64,000 nucleotides of DNA from Streptomyces coacervatus. Lineage in GTDB: Bacteria > Actinomycetota > Actinomycetes > Streptomycetales > Streptomycetaceae. The notes under the pieces were generated by a model. The model was not told the DNA's origin and did not search any database. It worked only from the letters and a program-made list of their open reading frames with translations. This document shows positions 30,666-39,200 of this stretch, piece by piece; position 1 is the stretch's first letter; every line of letters begins with the position of its first letter. The stretch is taken from NCBI RefSeq assembly GCF_029223485.1, contig NZ_JARHTP010000012.1, positions 1-64,000 on the forward strand. The letters are read 5' to 3'. The position numbers and the translations under genes were made by a program.

Positions 30666-32750
30666 TTACGGCTTCGGAGTGCACGTCACCGTCGCCTTGC
30701 CGGCGTCGCAGCCGGCGAACTCGGGGAAGGCCATCCAGTATGGGTCTTTGTCCAGGAGCCGGTTCGGCTGGCTGAACGTGGAGGGGAACGGCTGCATCGA
30801 CTGCGTGTTGATCCAGTTGGACATCGAGGACCGTCCGCAGACCTCCTTCCATGTCGGTGGGGCCTGGCGGGTGTCGTCGTAGAAGTGCCACTCGCCCTGC
30901 GTCACGCGTGTCGCGTAGGTCTGTACGCAGGCGTCGCCTGATGTGACAGGATTTAGGCCGCCGTTGGCGGTGGGCATGCCCCCGCTGTTGTAGGTGGACG
31001 CGTAGGCGAACTCGTCACACGATCGCGTGTCGTTGGCTGCGAAGTCCGGCAGCAGGGTCGTGTCCGGGTTCCCCTTGGCGACGGCCCAGCCCTTGCTCTG
31101 GCCGTCGACCTTGACTTTGGGGCATATGACGTCCCGGTTCTTCGTTGGTTTCCGGCCGCTGCTACCGCCGTCGGCGGGGAGGAACAGCAGTGGTTTGTCC
31201 GCCGCCTGACTGCCCGGATGGTTGGGCAGCTTCGACTGGATCAGCCATGCGTGAGCGACGGCCGGTGCGAACTTCTTGAAGTTCATCACCCACGTCGGTT
31301 TGTACGCGGAGAACACGCAGCCAGGCTGGGTGTTCGCGACGGTCTTGTCACAGCGGATGTTCAGATCCGGTACCGACGTCCCCAGGTCGCCGTCCCAGCC
31401 CGTGATGTCGCCAGGAGTCGTGGCGTCCCACTTCCAGACCAACTGGACGGAGTAGACGTCACTGGTGTCCAGACCGGTGGCGGTGTGGGTGAACGTGGCG
31501 TAGGTGTTGTGCATGTCGACACCGGTCGTGCTCCACGTCGGGGGCGCGGACCAGGTGGGTGCACTGGTCGTGCATTGCGGGGTGCAGGTGAACTCGGGTT
31601 TCAGCGTCAGCGGCCCCCATTCGGACTGCTTGCCTTCGAAATCCTTGAAGTACACCGGCACCATCCACCACCGCTGCTGGAACGTGGTCGACTGCGGGTC
31701 GAGCTTCAGCTGGATCTCGGAGGCGAACATGGCGTCGCCGACCTGGATGATCTCCCCGTTGGGGAGCTTGCTGTAGAAGTAGGCGTGGAGAGGCGTGGCC
31801 CGCTTCAGACAGGCTTCGGTCCGCTTGATGTAGTCCTTGCCCGTGTTCAGGTTGTCGCACCAGTCGAACAGGTCACCGTCCGAGGCGCGCAGCCGCTGCT
31901 TCACGGCGGACTGCTGGGACTTCGTCAGTTCACCGGGTTTCCCGACGACCAGGCACTTGATCTTGTCGTGTGCGATCTGGGTGCAGCCCTTGCCGAGCGG
32001 CGCCGGAAGCGTGTTCTTCTTCAGTGCCGACGGTGCGGGGGCCGGGTCGGGCATGTTGCGCCGGGCGACTTGCGGGTCCTGGTACTTGGCCAGGTCGACG
32101 CCCGGCGCGTTCTTGTCCGGCTCCGGCAGCTTGATGTCCACGGCGTGGCTGCGGACGTGGAACGTCGCCCAGGGGGACCAGTCCGTCTCGTAGAGGCTGC
32201 CGTCGTAGGCGGAGGTGCGGAAGACGTACGTCCAGCCCGGATGCAGCCGCCCGTAGTCGACGTTCACTTCGGCGGTCTTGCCCGAGGGCACCATGTCGGA
32301 GACCAGCATGCCGTACTGGTTCTCGTCGGTCAGCTTGACCCGGTCCTTCGCCTTGCCGTTGGCGTCGACCGTCCAGACGTCGAAGGTCAGGTTCGCCTTG
32401 TCGCCGTCCGGGTCGGTCACGTTGTTGCGCAGGGTGACGGTTGAGCGGTCGGCCTCCCACACGCCGGACACTTTCTTGAACTGTGGGCCGGCCGACGGAT
32501 CCTTCCCCGACTCCGGCCGCCCGTTGGCCGCTGCTGCTGAGAAGGCAGCCTTTTCCGGCCCGGCCGCCGGCGTCGCCGACGGCCGGGTGTCGGTACTGGA
32601 GGCGGCTGGTCTGGTCGTCTGCGCGGACGCTTCGCTGGTCATGGCGAAGGGGACCACGGCGAGGAGCGCCGCGCCGATGGCGAGACGGCGAACTCTCCAC
32701 CGCTGTTTGGATGGTTGCACGATCTCTCGTGTCCTTCCCCGTAGGAACAT
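30666..32750 (-). CDS. Secreted protein with NucA/NucB-like C-terminal nuclease domain
   Basis: A 694-residue exported protein with an N-terminal basic region and signal (hydrophobic IGAALLAVVPFAM, cleavage near SEASA). The middle has a fibronectin-like segment (around residues 110-200, ending DWSPWATFHVR) of the kind seen at the head of Streptomyces RHS-type proteins. The last 150 residues hold CPKVKVDG..., then SCDEFAYASTYNSGG and NGGLNP, close to the CDEYPFAST...GG signature of NucA/NucB deoxyribonucleases. Likely role: a secreted or cell-surface DNase, possibly an antibacterial effector (inference). GTG 32720 behind GGAAGGA is an alternative start. The convergent SUKH gene is a candidate immunity partner. 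Confidence 0.65.
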   Translation of the reverse strand: MFLRGRTREIVQPSKQRWRVRRLAIGAALLAVVPFAMTSEASAQTTRPAASSTDTRPSATPAAGPEKAAFSAAAANGRPESGKDPSAGPQFKKVSGVWEADRSTVTLRNNVTDPDGDKANLTFDVWTVDANGKAKDRVKLTDENQYGMLVSDMVPSGKTAEVNVDYGRLHPGWTYVFRTSAYDGSLYETDWSPWATFHVRSHAVDIKLPEPDKNAPGVDLAKYQDPQVARRNMPDPAPAPSALKKNTLPAPLGKGCTQIAHDKIKCLVVGKPGELTKSQQSAVKQRLRASDGDLFDWCDNLNTGKDYIKRTEACLKRATPLHAYFYSKLPNGEIIQVGDAMFASEIQLKLDPQSTTFQQRWWMVPVYFKDFEGKQSEWGPLTLKPEFTCTPQCTTSAPTWSAPPTWSTTGVDMHNTYATFTHTATGLDTSDVYSVQLVWKWDATTPGDITGWDGDLGTSVPDLNIRCDKTVANTQPGCVFSAYKPTWVMNFKKFAPAVAHAWLIQSKLPNHPGSQAADKPLLFLPADGGSSGRKPTKNRDVICPKVKVDGQSKGWAVAKGNPDTTLLPDFAANDTRSCDEFAYASTYNSGGMPTANGGLNPVTSGDACVQTYATRVTQGEWHFYDDTRQAPPTWKEVCGRSSMSNWINTQSMQPFPSTFSQPNRLLDKDPYWMAFPEFAGCDAGKATVTCTPKP

Positions 32751-33182
32751 TCAAACGTGCGTGCGAATACACGCACGAGCCCAGGACCCTACGGGGGCAC
32801 TCACCAGGGTTAAAGGTGATTTGAAGACAACCTGTCAACACGCCGGGCCAACCTGGGTTGCAGCACAGCGGCAACCTCACGGGAACAACCGAAGCCCCGC
32901 TCCTCCTGGTCATGGAGGGCGGATAACAGCGACCGGCAGGGACATGGCCACCCGTCACTGACAAACCTGACGAACCCCGTTCCCGCAATGACCCTGCTTG
33001 TAGGCGTCCCTCCTGGGAGTTACACGTCGCCGGGGTGATCTCTCCGGCGATGGCGGACGCGTCGAGAGTCCAGGGGCGGTCCTCCGGAGGAAGATGCAGA
33101 GGCTTCACTGTTCGCGGTCAACGGTCACAGGAGGCAACCGGCAAGGATCGGCACCTGAATGGGACGCAGGCGTTGCCCCGAA
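32751..33182. other. Intergenic region upstream of the nuclease-like gene
   Basis: About 430 bases. The right part reads leftward as MKPLHLPPEDRPWTLDASAI and similar, protein-like for some 35 codons before losing sense; it may be a gene start left by rearrangement. Promoter elements for 32,750 are expected near 32,780-32,830, but no clear -10/-35 pair can be called. Confidence 0.3.
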
Positions 33183-33213
33183 GCTCTCTACCCACAACCT
33201 GTGGGTAGAGAGC
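33183..33213. terminator. Perfect 14-bp hairpin
   Basis: GCTCTCTACCCACA and TGTGGGTAGAGAGC with a 3-base loop. A free-standing strong terminator just outside the left end of the IS21-like element. Confidence 0.7.
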
Positions 33214-33249
33214 TCGTGTTGATATTCAGGAGCCGATGTCGGGGGTCCG

Positions 33250-34792
33250 TGTGACGTTCAGCGATAGTTGGCCCCTTACAGCGATATTTGGCCAGTGCGC
33301 TGGAGGAGCAGCACCGATAGCGTCCCGATGACGCGTCGGTGGTCACGTACCAGCGGGCTAGGGGAGCGCTCGTGGCAAACCCCTACGGGCAGGCGTCGTG
33401 TGTGCCCGTCTCCGGGCTGATGCCGAGTCAGGGAGCCCGAGCCACATTGGACGCCATGAGACGAACTCATCGCATCGCGGCGTCCTGCACGCTCGCGATC
33501 GTGCTCTCCCTTCCGTTGTTCCTGTCGGCCGCCTCGTCGCAGGCGGCCACCCCGGCCCCGGCCGTCACCGCCGCCGTCACGGACGTCCACCTGACACTGC
33601 CCCGCCCCACCGGCCCGCACGCCGTCGGCCTCAGCACCCTGGACCTGGTGGACACCCACCGCCAGGACCCCTGGGTGCCCTCCGCCGGTCCGCGCCGGCT
33701 GATGGTGTCGGTGTTCTACCCTGCACGGCCCGGCACCGGCGCACCCGCGCCCTACATGACCGCCGAAGAGGCCGCGCTGCTGCTGCAGAAGCAGGCGCCG
33801 GGTGCCGGCCTCCCGCCCGGCACGCTCAGCGGCACCCGCTCTTGGGCCCGCACCGGCGCCCGCCCGGCCCCCGGCCGCTTCCCGTTGGTCGTGCTCTCAC
33901 CCGGCTTCACCCTGCCTCGCACCACGCTCACGAGCCTCGCCGAGGACCTGGCCAGCCGTGGCTACGTCGTCGCCCTCGTCAACCACACCTACGAGGACTC
34001 CGGAACCACGTTCCCCGACGGCCGGACGCTCGCCTGCACCATCTGCGACACCCTTCCCCCGGGCGGCTGGGTCGCCGTGAACGAGAGCCGAGCCGAGGAC
34101 GTCTCGTTCGTCATCGACGAGCTGACCGGCCGTCATTCCCCGTGGCCTTACCACCGGACGATCGACCGGAACCGCATCGGCATGGCCGGCCACTCCGGCG
34201 GCGGCAGCGCAGCCGCCTCGGCCATGGCCGCCGACCGGCGGGTGCGCGCCGGTGTGGACATGGACGGCACCTTCGACGTCCGTCCCCCCGCCGCGGGCGT
34301 GGGAGTGCGACCCTTCCTGCTGCTGGGCACCGAGGTCGGGCACGCCCCGGGCAAGGACACCTCCTGGGACCAGGCGTGGGCGGACCTCGGCGGCTGGAAA
34401 CGCTGGCTGACCGTCGCGGGAGCGGTCCACTTCAACTTCACCGATCTGCCGGTTCTCGCCTCCCAGGTGGGCATCCCCCTCCCAGGCGAGACCATCGCCG
34501 CCGAGCGCGCGGCGGCGATCACCCGCGCCTACGTCGGCGCCTTCTTCGACCTCCAGCTGAAGGGGATTCCGCAGCCTCTCCTCGACGCCCCCTCCCGGGC
34601 TTACCCCGAGGTCACGTTCCAGCACCCTTACGACGCGGTCGGCGATTGAGGTTGGGGCGTGCTCTCCTCCGCGCCGAAGACGAGACCTCGGTGGCCAACT
34701 ATCTCTGAGAAAAATGGCCAACCACCGTTGGGCACCCACCGCTCACCAGCGGGATTTCAGCCGTCTCTGGCCACCTATCGCTGGTGGTCACA
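33250..34792 (+). mobile_element. IS21-like ends enclosing a hydrolase gene
   Basis: The left end begins TGTGAC, followed by two direct copies of CAGCGATAGTTGGCC-type repeats (33,259-33,273 and 33,279-33,293). The right end is the mirror image: GGCCACCTATCGCTGG running into GTCACA (34,769-34,792), plus an inner copy at 34,693-34,707. The outer 25 bases of the two ends match at 21 positions. Multiple subterminal repeats and TG...CA termini are typical of IS21-family elements, but the 1.54-kb interior has no istA or istB, only the alpha/beta hydrolase gene. I see no exact target duplication. Confidence 0.55.
33456..34649 (+). CDS. Secreted alpha/beta hydrolase (PAF-acetylhydrolase-like)
   Basis: A 397-residue enzyme from ATG 33456 (MRRTHRIAASCTLAIVLSLP), whose first 37 residues form a classic signal peptide ending SSQAA; the longer upstream reading would bury this signal. 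The fold is an alpha/beta hydrolase: RLMVSVFYPARP strand region, FPLVVLSPGF oxyanion region, nucleophile elbow GHSGGG at about 245-250, and a C-terminal AGAVHFNFTD carrying the likely catalytic His. The overall pattern matches the platelet-activating-factor acetylhydrolase/lipase-like family, acting on esters outside the cell. It is the only gene inside a pair of IS21-like inverted ends, suggesting mobilisation as cargo. Confidence 0.75.
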   Translation: MRRTHRIAASCTLAIVLSLPLFLSAASSQAATPAPAVTAAVTDVHLTLPRPTGPHAVGLSTLDLVDTHRQDPWVPSAGPRRLMVSVFYPARPGTGAPAPYMTAEEAALLLQKQAPGAGLPPGTLSGTRSWARTGARPAPGRFPLVVLSPGFTLPRTTLTSLAEDLASRGYVVALVNHTYEDSGTTFPDGRTLACTICDTLPPGGWVAVNESRAEDVSFVIDELTGRHSPWPYHRTIDRNRIGMAGHSGGGSAAASAMAADRRVRAGVDMDGTFDVRPPAAGVGVRPFLLLGTEVGHAPGKDTSWDQAWADLGGWKRWLTVAGAVHFNFTDLPVLASQVGIPLPGETIAAERAAAITRAYVGAFFDLQLKGIPQPLLDAPSRAYPEVTFQHPYDAVGD

Positions 34793-34843
34793 CTCCGCCC
34801 GAGCCAGCCCTCTCTGTCGACTCGCCGGCCAAGGAGTTCCTGC

Positions 34844-35308
34844 ATGCCCCGAGCGCCATTCCAAGTTCTCGTCGTTCCGTTCCGCCGAGTCGGCGATCAG
34901 GTCGAGTTCGCTGTTCTGCGACGCGAGAACATGAACGTCTGGCAAGCCGTGGCCGGAGGTGGTGAAGCCGGCGAGAGCCCGGAGGAAGCCGCAGCGCGCG
35001 AGGCCCGCGAAGAACTCGGCCTCGACAGGCCTGTACCGCTGTATCCGCTGCAGATCACAGCCAGCATCCCGGCACAGTTCTTCGCCGAACGCGACAGCTG
35101 GCCCCCCGGAACCTACGTCGTACGAGAGCACTCGTTCGCCATCGACCTGACCGACGTGAAGATCAAAATCTCTCCCGAACACACCGCCGTCAAGTGGCTG
35201 GACTACCAGGCGGCCCACGCGATGCTCCGCTTCGACAGCAATCGCACCGCTCTTGGCGAGCTGCACGAGCGACTGCTGGCCGCCGACTTGCCGCTTCCGG
35301 TCGATTGA
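34844..35308 (+). CDS. Nudix hydrolase
   Basis: A 154-residue protein from ATG 34844, preceded by AAGGAG. It has the complete Nudix box GGGEAGESPEEAAAREAREELG (about residues 38-59) between beta strands, with the metal-binding REAREE glutamates intact. The N-terminal FQVLVVPFRRVGDQVEFAVL resembles dihydroneopterin-triphosphate or general NUDIX pyrophosphatases. The substrate cannot be told from sequence. It starts 52 bases outside the right end of the IS21-like element, so its original promoter may have been displaced. Confidence 0.85.
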   Translation: MPRAPFQVLVVPFRRVGDQVEFAVLRRENMNVWQAVAGGGEAGESPEEAAAREAREELGLDRPVPLYPLQITASIPAQFFAERDSWPPGTYVVREHSFAIDLTDVKIKISPEHTAVKWLDYQAAHAMLRFDSNRTALGELHERLLAADLPLPVD

Positions 35309-35609
35309 TCACGCATGACTGAATCCCCCCGAGTAGTCCGTACGGTCATACCCGGTGCACGCAGCCCGCGAGTGCGCGCGATGACGTGGCAGCCCGTACG
35401 ACGGCCGCCTGGCGACGGACCCGGAGCCGGAGTAGGCGGCGGGGGCACCCGAGGCGCGAAGAACATCGCCGCAGCCCTCCGACAAGCCGCCCGCGACTAC
35501 CGCCGGTCTCTCTCCGCCCTCGGACTCACCTGACGAAAACGGGACAGAACTTGATCAGGCAATGACCCTGGCCAGCGGCCGTTGAAGTTTCGGTGGCAGA
35601 ATCTCAGCC
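35309..35609. other. Gap between Nudix gene and unknown gene
   Basis: Three hundred bases. A 72-codon frame from ATG 35315 exists, Pro/Gly/Arg-rich with no ribosome-binding site, and is not counted as a gene. No terminator of note is seen. Confidence 0.3.
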
Positions 35610-36167
35610 ATGTCCAACTCATATGCGCAGCCCATCCTCAAAACGGCTGACCTCTCCGAAGCATTGCGAATTGTTGAGCGGTTGCTCGGGATCGCCGATC
35701 TCCGGGATCTCGAAGTCGATTTCGAGGTGAGGATTTCCTCGGAGCAGATCCTGACTCCGCTGCTGGATCTGTTGCCTGATGCCGAGTGGTGGGCCGAGGA
35801 CGGCGGGGGCGGTTCGTCGGCGAAGGGAGACGAACCGTTGGCGCACCTGCCCGTACGGTTGCGGGGCTGGGCCAGTTCACCGGAGACCGTGAAACCGTTC
35901 CTCGCTCTGGTGGGCGACAGTCCGGCCACGGTGCGATGGGACTTCATGGGCTGGCCCGAGGCCCCTGAGGTGGGCCTGGGCATCGGCGGGGCCAGAGGCG
36001 CGTTCGTGACGCTGTGTCTGCACGCCCGCGACCTCGAACTGGAAGAGCCCGCGACCGATCACACGGTCTTCGTCCACGTCAAGCAGGACGAGGCCGAACG
36101 CGCACCGTGGCTGGCCGCGCAGATTGGGTTGCAGGTGATCGGTGACCTGGTGATGGCTCCGTACTGA
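35610..36167 (+). CDS. Unknown acidic protein, convergent with the RHS gene
   Basis: A 185-residue soluble, acidic protein starting at ATG 35610. It has mixed alpha/beta character with repeated Leu-rich helices (LSEALRIVERLLGIADLRDL), a Trp-rich AEWWAEDGG turn, and GWPEAPEVGLGIGGARG. No family is recognised. Size, acidity and position beside the toxin end of a giant RHS gene are like many immunity proteins, but it is on the opposite strand, separated by a strong bidirectional terminator, whereas RHS immunity genes normally follow in the same direction. Function therefore remains open. Confidence 0.6.
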   Translation: MSNSYAQPILKTADLSEALRIVERLLGIADLRDLEVDFEVRISSEQILTPLLDLLPDAEWWAEDGGGGSSAKGDEPLAHLPVRLRGWASSPETVKPFLALVGDSPATVRWDFMGWPEAPEVGLGIGGARGAFVTLCLHARDLELEEPATDHTVFVHVKQDEAERAPWLAAQIGLQVIGDLVMAPY

Positions 36168-36185
36168 GCACCTCCCGGGAAACGG

Positions 36186-36225
36186 CGCTGCGCCCCCGCC
36201 GGACAGTTCCGGCGGGGGCGCAGCG
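36186..36225. terminator. Bidirectional terminator, 18-bp perfect stem
   Basis: CGCTGCGCCCCCGCCGGA and its exact complement with a 4-base CAGT loop between the convergent RHS and unknown genes. One of the strongest hairpins in the window. Confidence 0.9.
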
Positions 36226-36242
36226 ATCGGATCGGGAAGGAC

Positions 36243-39200
36243 TCAGGCGCAGTTTCTCGGATCGCAGGCGCCGTTGTAGGTCGGGGTTTCCACGGCCTCG
36301 TGGAATCCGAACGGGTCGAAGAAGTCCTTGCCCATCTCCCAGAGGCCACCCCAGAGTCCGTAGCTCCGCACGTAGCTGTTGGCCTGGGCGAATGGCATCA
36401 GCGAGCCCGCTATCCCCAGCACACGGCCGCGAATCCTCGGGCTGACCCGGGCGGAATTCGCCTTTCCGGTCACCGCGTTGAAGACCCTGCCATTGTCGAA
36501 TCCGGTGTCGGGGTGAATCACCCGGACGCGGGAGTCGTTGGCATAGCTGTTGGAGACGTCGTTGGCCTGGGTGGCGCTTTGGGCCACGTACACTACATTG
36601 TTCGCCTGCCCCTTGCCGTTGGGGTTCATTTTTCCGTTGATGTCGCCCTGGATGTAGTGGAGTTCCTTTCCGTCCTTGGAACTCGTCGCGTCGAAGTCGA
36701 TCACGTCGACCATCCTTCCGTCCTTGTAGGTGACCCGGATGAAATCGGACGTGGTTCCGTTGAGCCTGGTCTCTCCGTTCTTGTCCGTGAACTTGCCCTT
36801 GCCCACGATCGGGTTGGTGTCATCTTGCATGAGGTAGATCTCGCCGGTTCCCTTGTTGGCACCGTCGGTGTAGAGCCCGGCCGCCTTGAGGTCGTCGTTG
36901 AGGTACTGCAGAGCGCGTCTCGCGGCTTCGTTGTCAGGCTTCGTGCCGATGACGTGTCCGATGCCGTACTCGTCATAGATCGCCTTGCGGCCGTCCGGCA
37001 GCGTCGTCTGCGTCAACCTGGGTGTGGGCTTGCCGTTGTTGCCCGGCCCGCCGCCCATGCCGGCGCCGGGGATGAGGATGGGGCTCAGCCCGGTCGGGTC
37101 GCTCTTGCTGATCGGGCTGTTGTTGCTGTACGAGTAGCCGTTCATCTGGAGTGGGTCGGTGATGTCGATGAGCGGGTCAGTCGAAAGGAAACGGCCCGAA
37201 GCCTGGTCGTATTCACGTGCCCCGATGTGGGTCAGGCCGGTTGCCGCGTCGTCGATACCGACACCGAGATAGCCGCGCCTGTTGGGCCAGCTCGACGGCT
37301 TGGTGCCACGGATCTCACCGTACGGCTTGTAGGCGCGGCGGGCCACCGGCTGGGTGCCGGACAGTTCGACCATGGTGGTGGCCGTGCCGAGGTGGTCGGC
37401 GAGCAGCACGTTGATCTTGTGACCGGTGGTCCCACCGTTGACCGTGCTCCGGACGACGGTCGGAGCGCCCTCCTGGGCATAGGCCCGGGCGGCCTTGGTG
37501 ATTGTCCCGCTCGCGTTCGTCGTCACCTCAGTCTCGCCTAGGTACAGGGTCGAGCCCGTCGCCGAGTTCTCCAGGAGGCGGTTGCCTTCGGCGTCGTAGA
37601 CGTACGTCGTCTTGTTGCCGTCGTCCGTGATGGTGTCGAGGCGGTTCTCCTGCGTCCAGGTCAGGTTCTGCGTGGTGGTGGCAAGATCGCGGATCTCGGT
37701 GTTGCCGGCCGCGTCGTAGGTGTAGGAGCTGCCCTTGCCGGACGGGCTGGAATCGATCCTGTCCACGGTGTGGGGCTGCTTGCTGTCGTAGTTGTAGCTG
37801 TAGGAGATGTTCTTCGTCGCGTCTGCGGGATCGTGCTCCGTCAGAGAGGCGCGGTTGCCGAGCCAGTCGAAGGTGAAGGACTGGCGGTAGGCGGTGGCTC
37901 CCGTGGCGACGGTCGCGGCGTCGGGAGCCGCGGCAGCCAGGGTCGAGGTCAGTGAGGCGTCGGGGCTTGAGGTGTCGGTCGCCGCGTCGGGTGCGTCGGC
38001 CACTGGACCGGTGGAAGCCTCGTAGTCGGTCCGGGGGCCCCAGGTCGTACCGTTCGATGCCTTGCAGCCGGTGGCCTTGCCGTCCGGGGTGACGGTCGAC
38101 GTCCAGGCATTCACCATCTCGCCCATGACGTCGTAGGTGAAGCACTGGGTGTCCCAGGTGGTTCCCGAGACCTCGGTCAGGCTGCGGGCGTTGGACGTGA
38201 TGGTGCCGGAGGCGTCGTACGAGTAGTAGCTGTCGGCGATGCGGTGCGGGTCCGCGGTCTCACGGTCGGCGACCGTGCGTTGGAGGCGGCCGGTGTGCGG
38301 GTCGATGAAGTTGGTCGTCCACACGCGGGCCGGCTGGGAGCCGGAGACCGTGCGCAGGGGCTCGCCGAACGGCGAGTAGGTGACGTCCGAGGTGTACCAG
38401 GCGCGTCCGGAAGTGGACTCGGCCAGGCCGTCGCTGTTGTACCGCGTGATGACCTTCTCGGCGGCAAGGCCGCCCACGGCGGGCAGCGTGACCGACTGGG
38501 GCTTTCCGCTGACCGGTGTGTAGGTGAACGCGTAGGTGTAGGTGCCGGAGAAGCCCGCGGTCATGGTGTTGGACGGGATGACCGTCTCACGGCCCGTGGG
38601 CCGGTACTCGGCGTCGTAGCCCGTGACCCGGTTGATGTAGTCACCGTTCGCAGTGTGCCTGGTGGAGGCCACCGGCCTGCCGAGCCCGCCGGGCAGGGTG
38701 TCGTAGGTGAACTCCTTGACCGGCGTGGCGGTCTCGGATCCCTCGCGGACCTTGGTGGTCCGGCCCAGGTCGTCGTACTCGGTGTAGGTCGACTTCCCCC
38801 GCGAGTTGGTCACCTTGTTGGGCCGGTCGGCGGCGTCATACCAGGTGTCCGTCTTGCCGGCGTCCGGATCGGTGGCGGAGGTCACGCGGCCACGCGCGTC
38901 ATAGACGTACGACCAGATGTTGCCCGCCGGATCGGTGACCTTCGTACGGTTGCCGCGGGCGTCGTACTCGTAGGCGGTCGAGCGCCCTGTGTCGGAGGAG
39001 CCGGAACCGCTGTAGTGCTTCACCGAGGTGACCCGGCCGAGGGCGTCGGTGTAGGTCCGGGTGCGCGCGGCGGTTCCGCCTGCCGGATCCACATACGTGC
39101 TGGTGTCGCTGTAGGACGTGTACGTCGCGTACCGGTAGTCGCCGTCGAAGTAGGTCGACTGGCGGACCGGCCGTTCCATGCCGTCGTATCGGGTCTTGGT

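Noticed and set aside
31218-32444. 408-codon plus-strand frame opposite the nuclease-like gene
   Set aside because: Antisense shadow of a real signal-peptide protein with recognisable domains on the other strand.
35315-35533. 72-codon frame after the Nudix gene
   Set aside because: No ribosome-binding site, Pro/Gly/Arg-rich low-complexity content and no family; coding cannot be supported.
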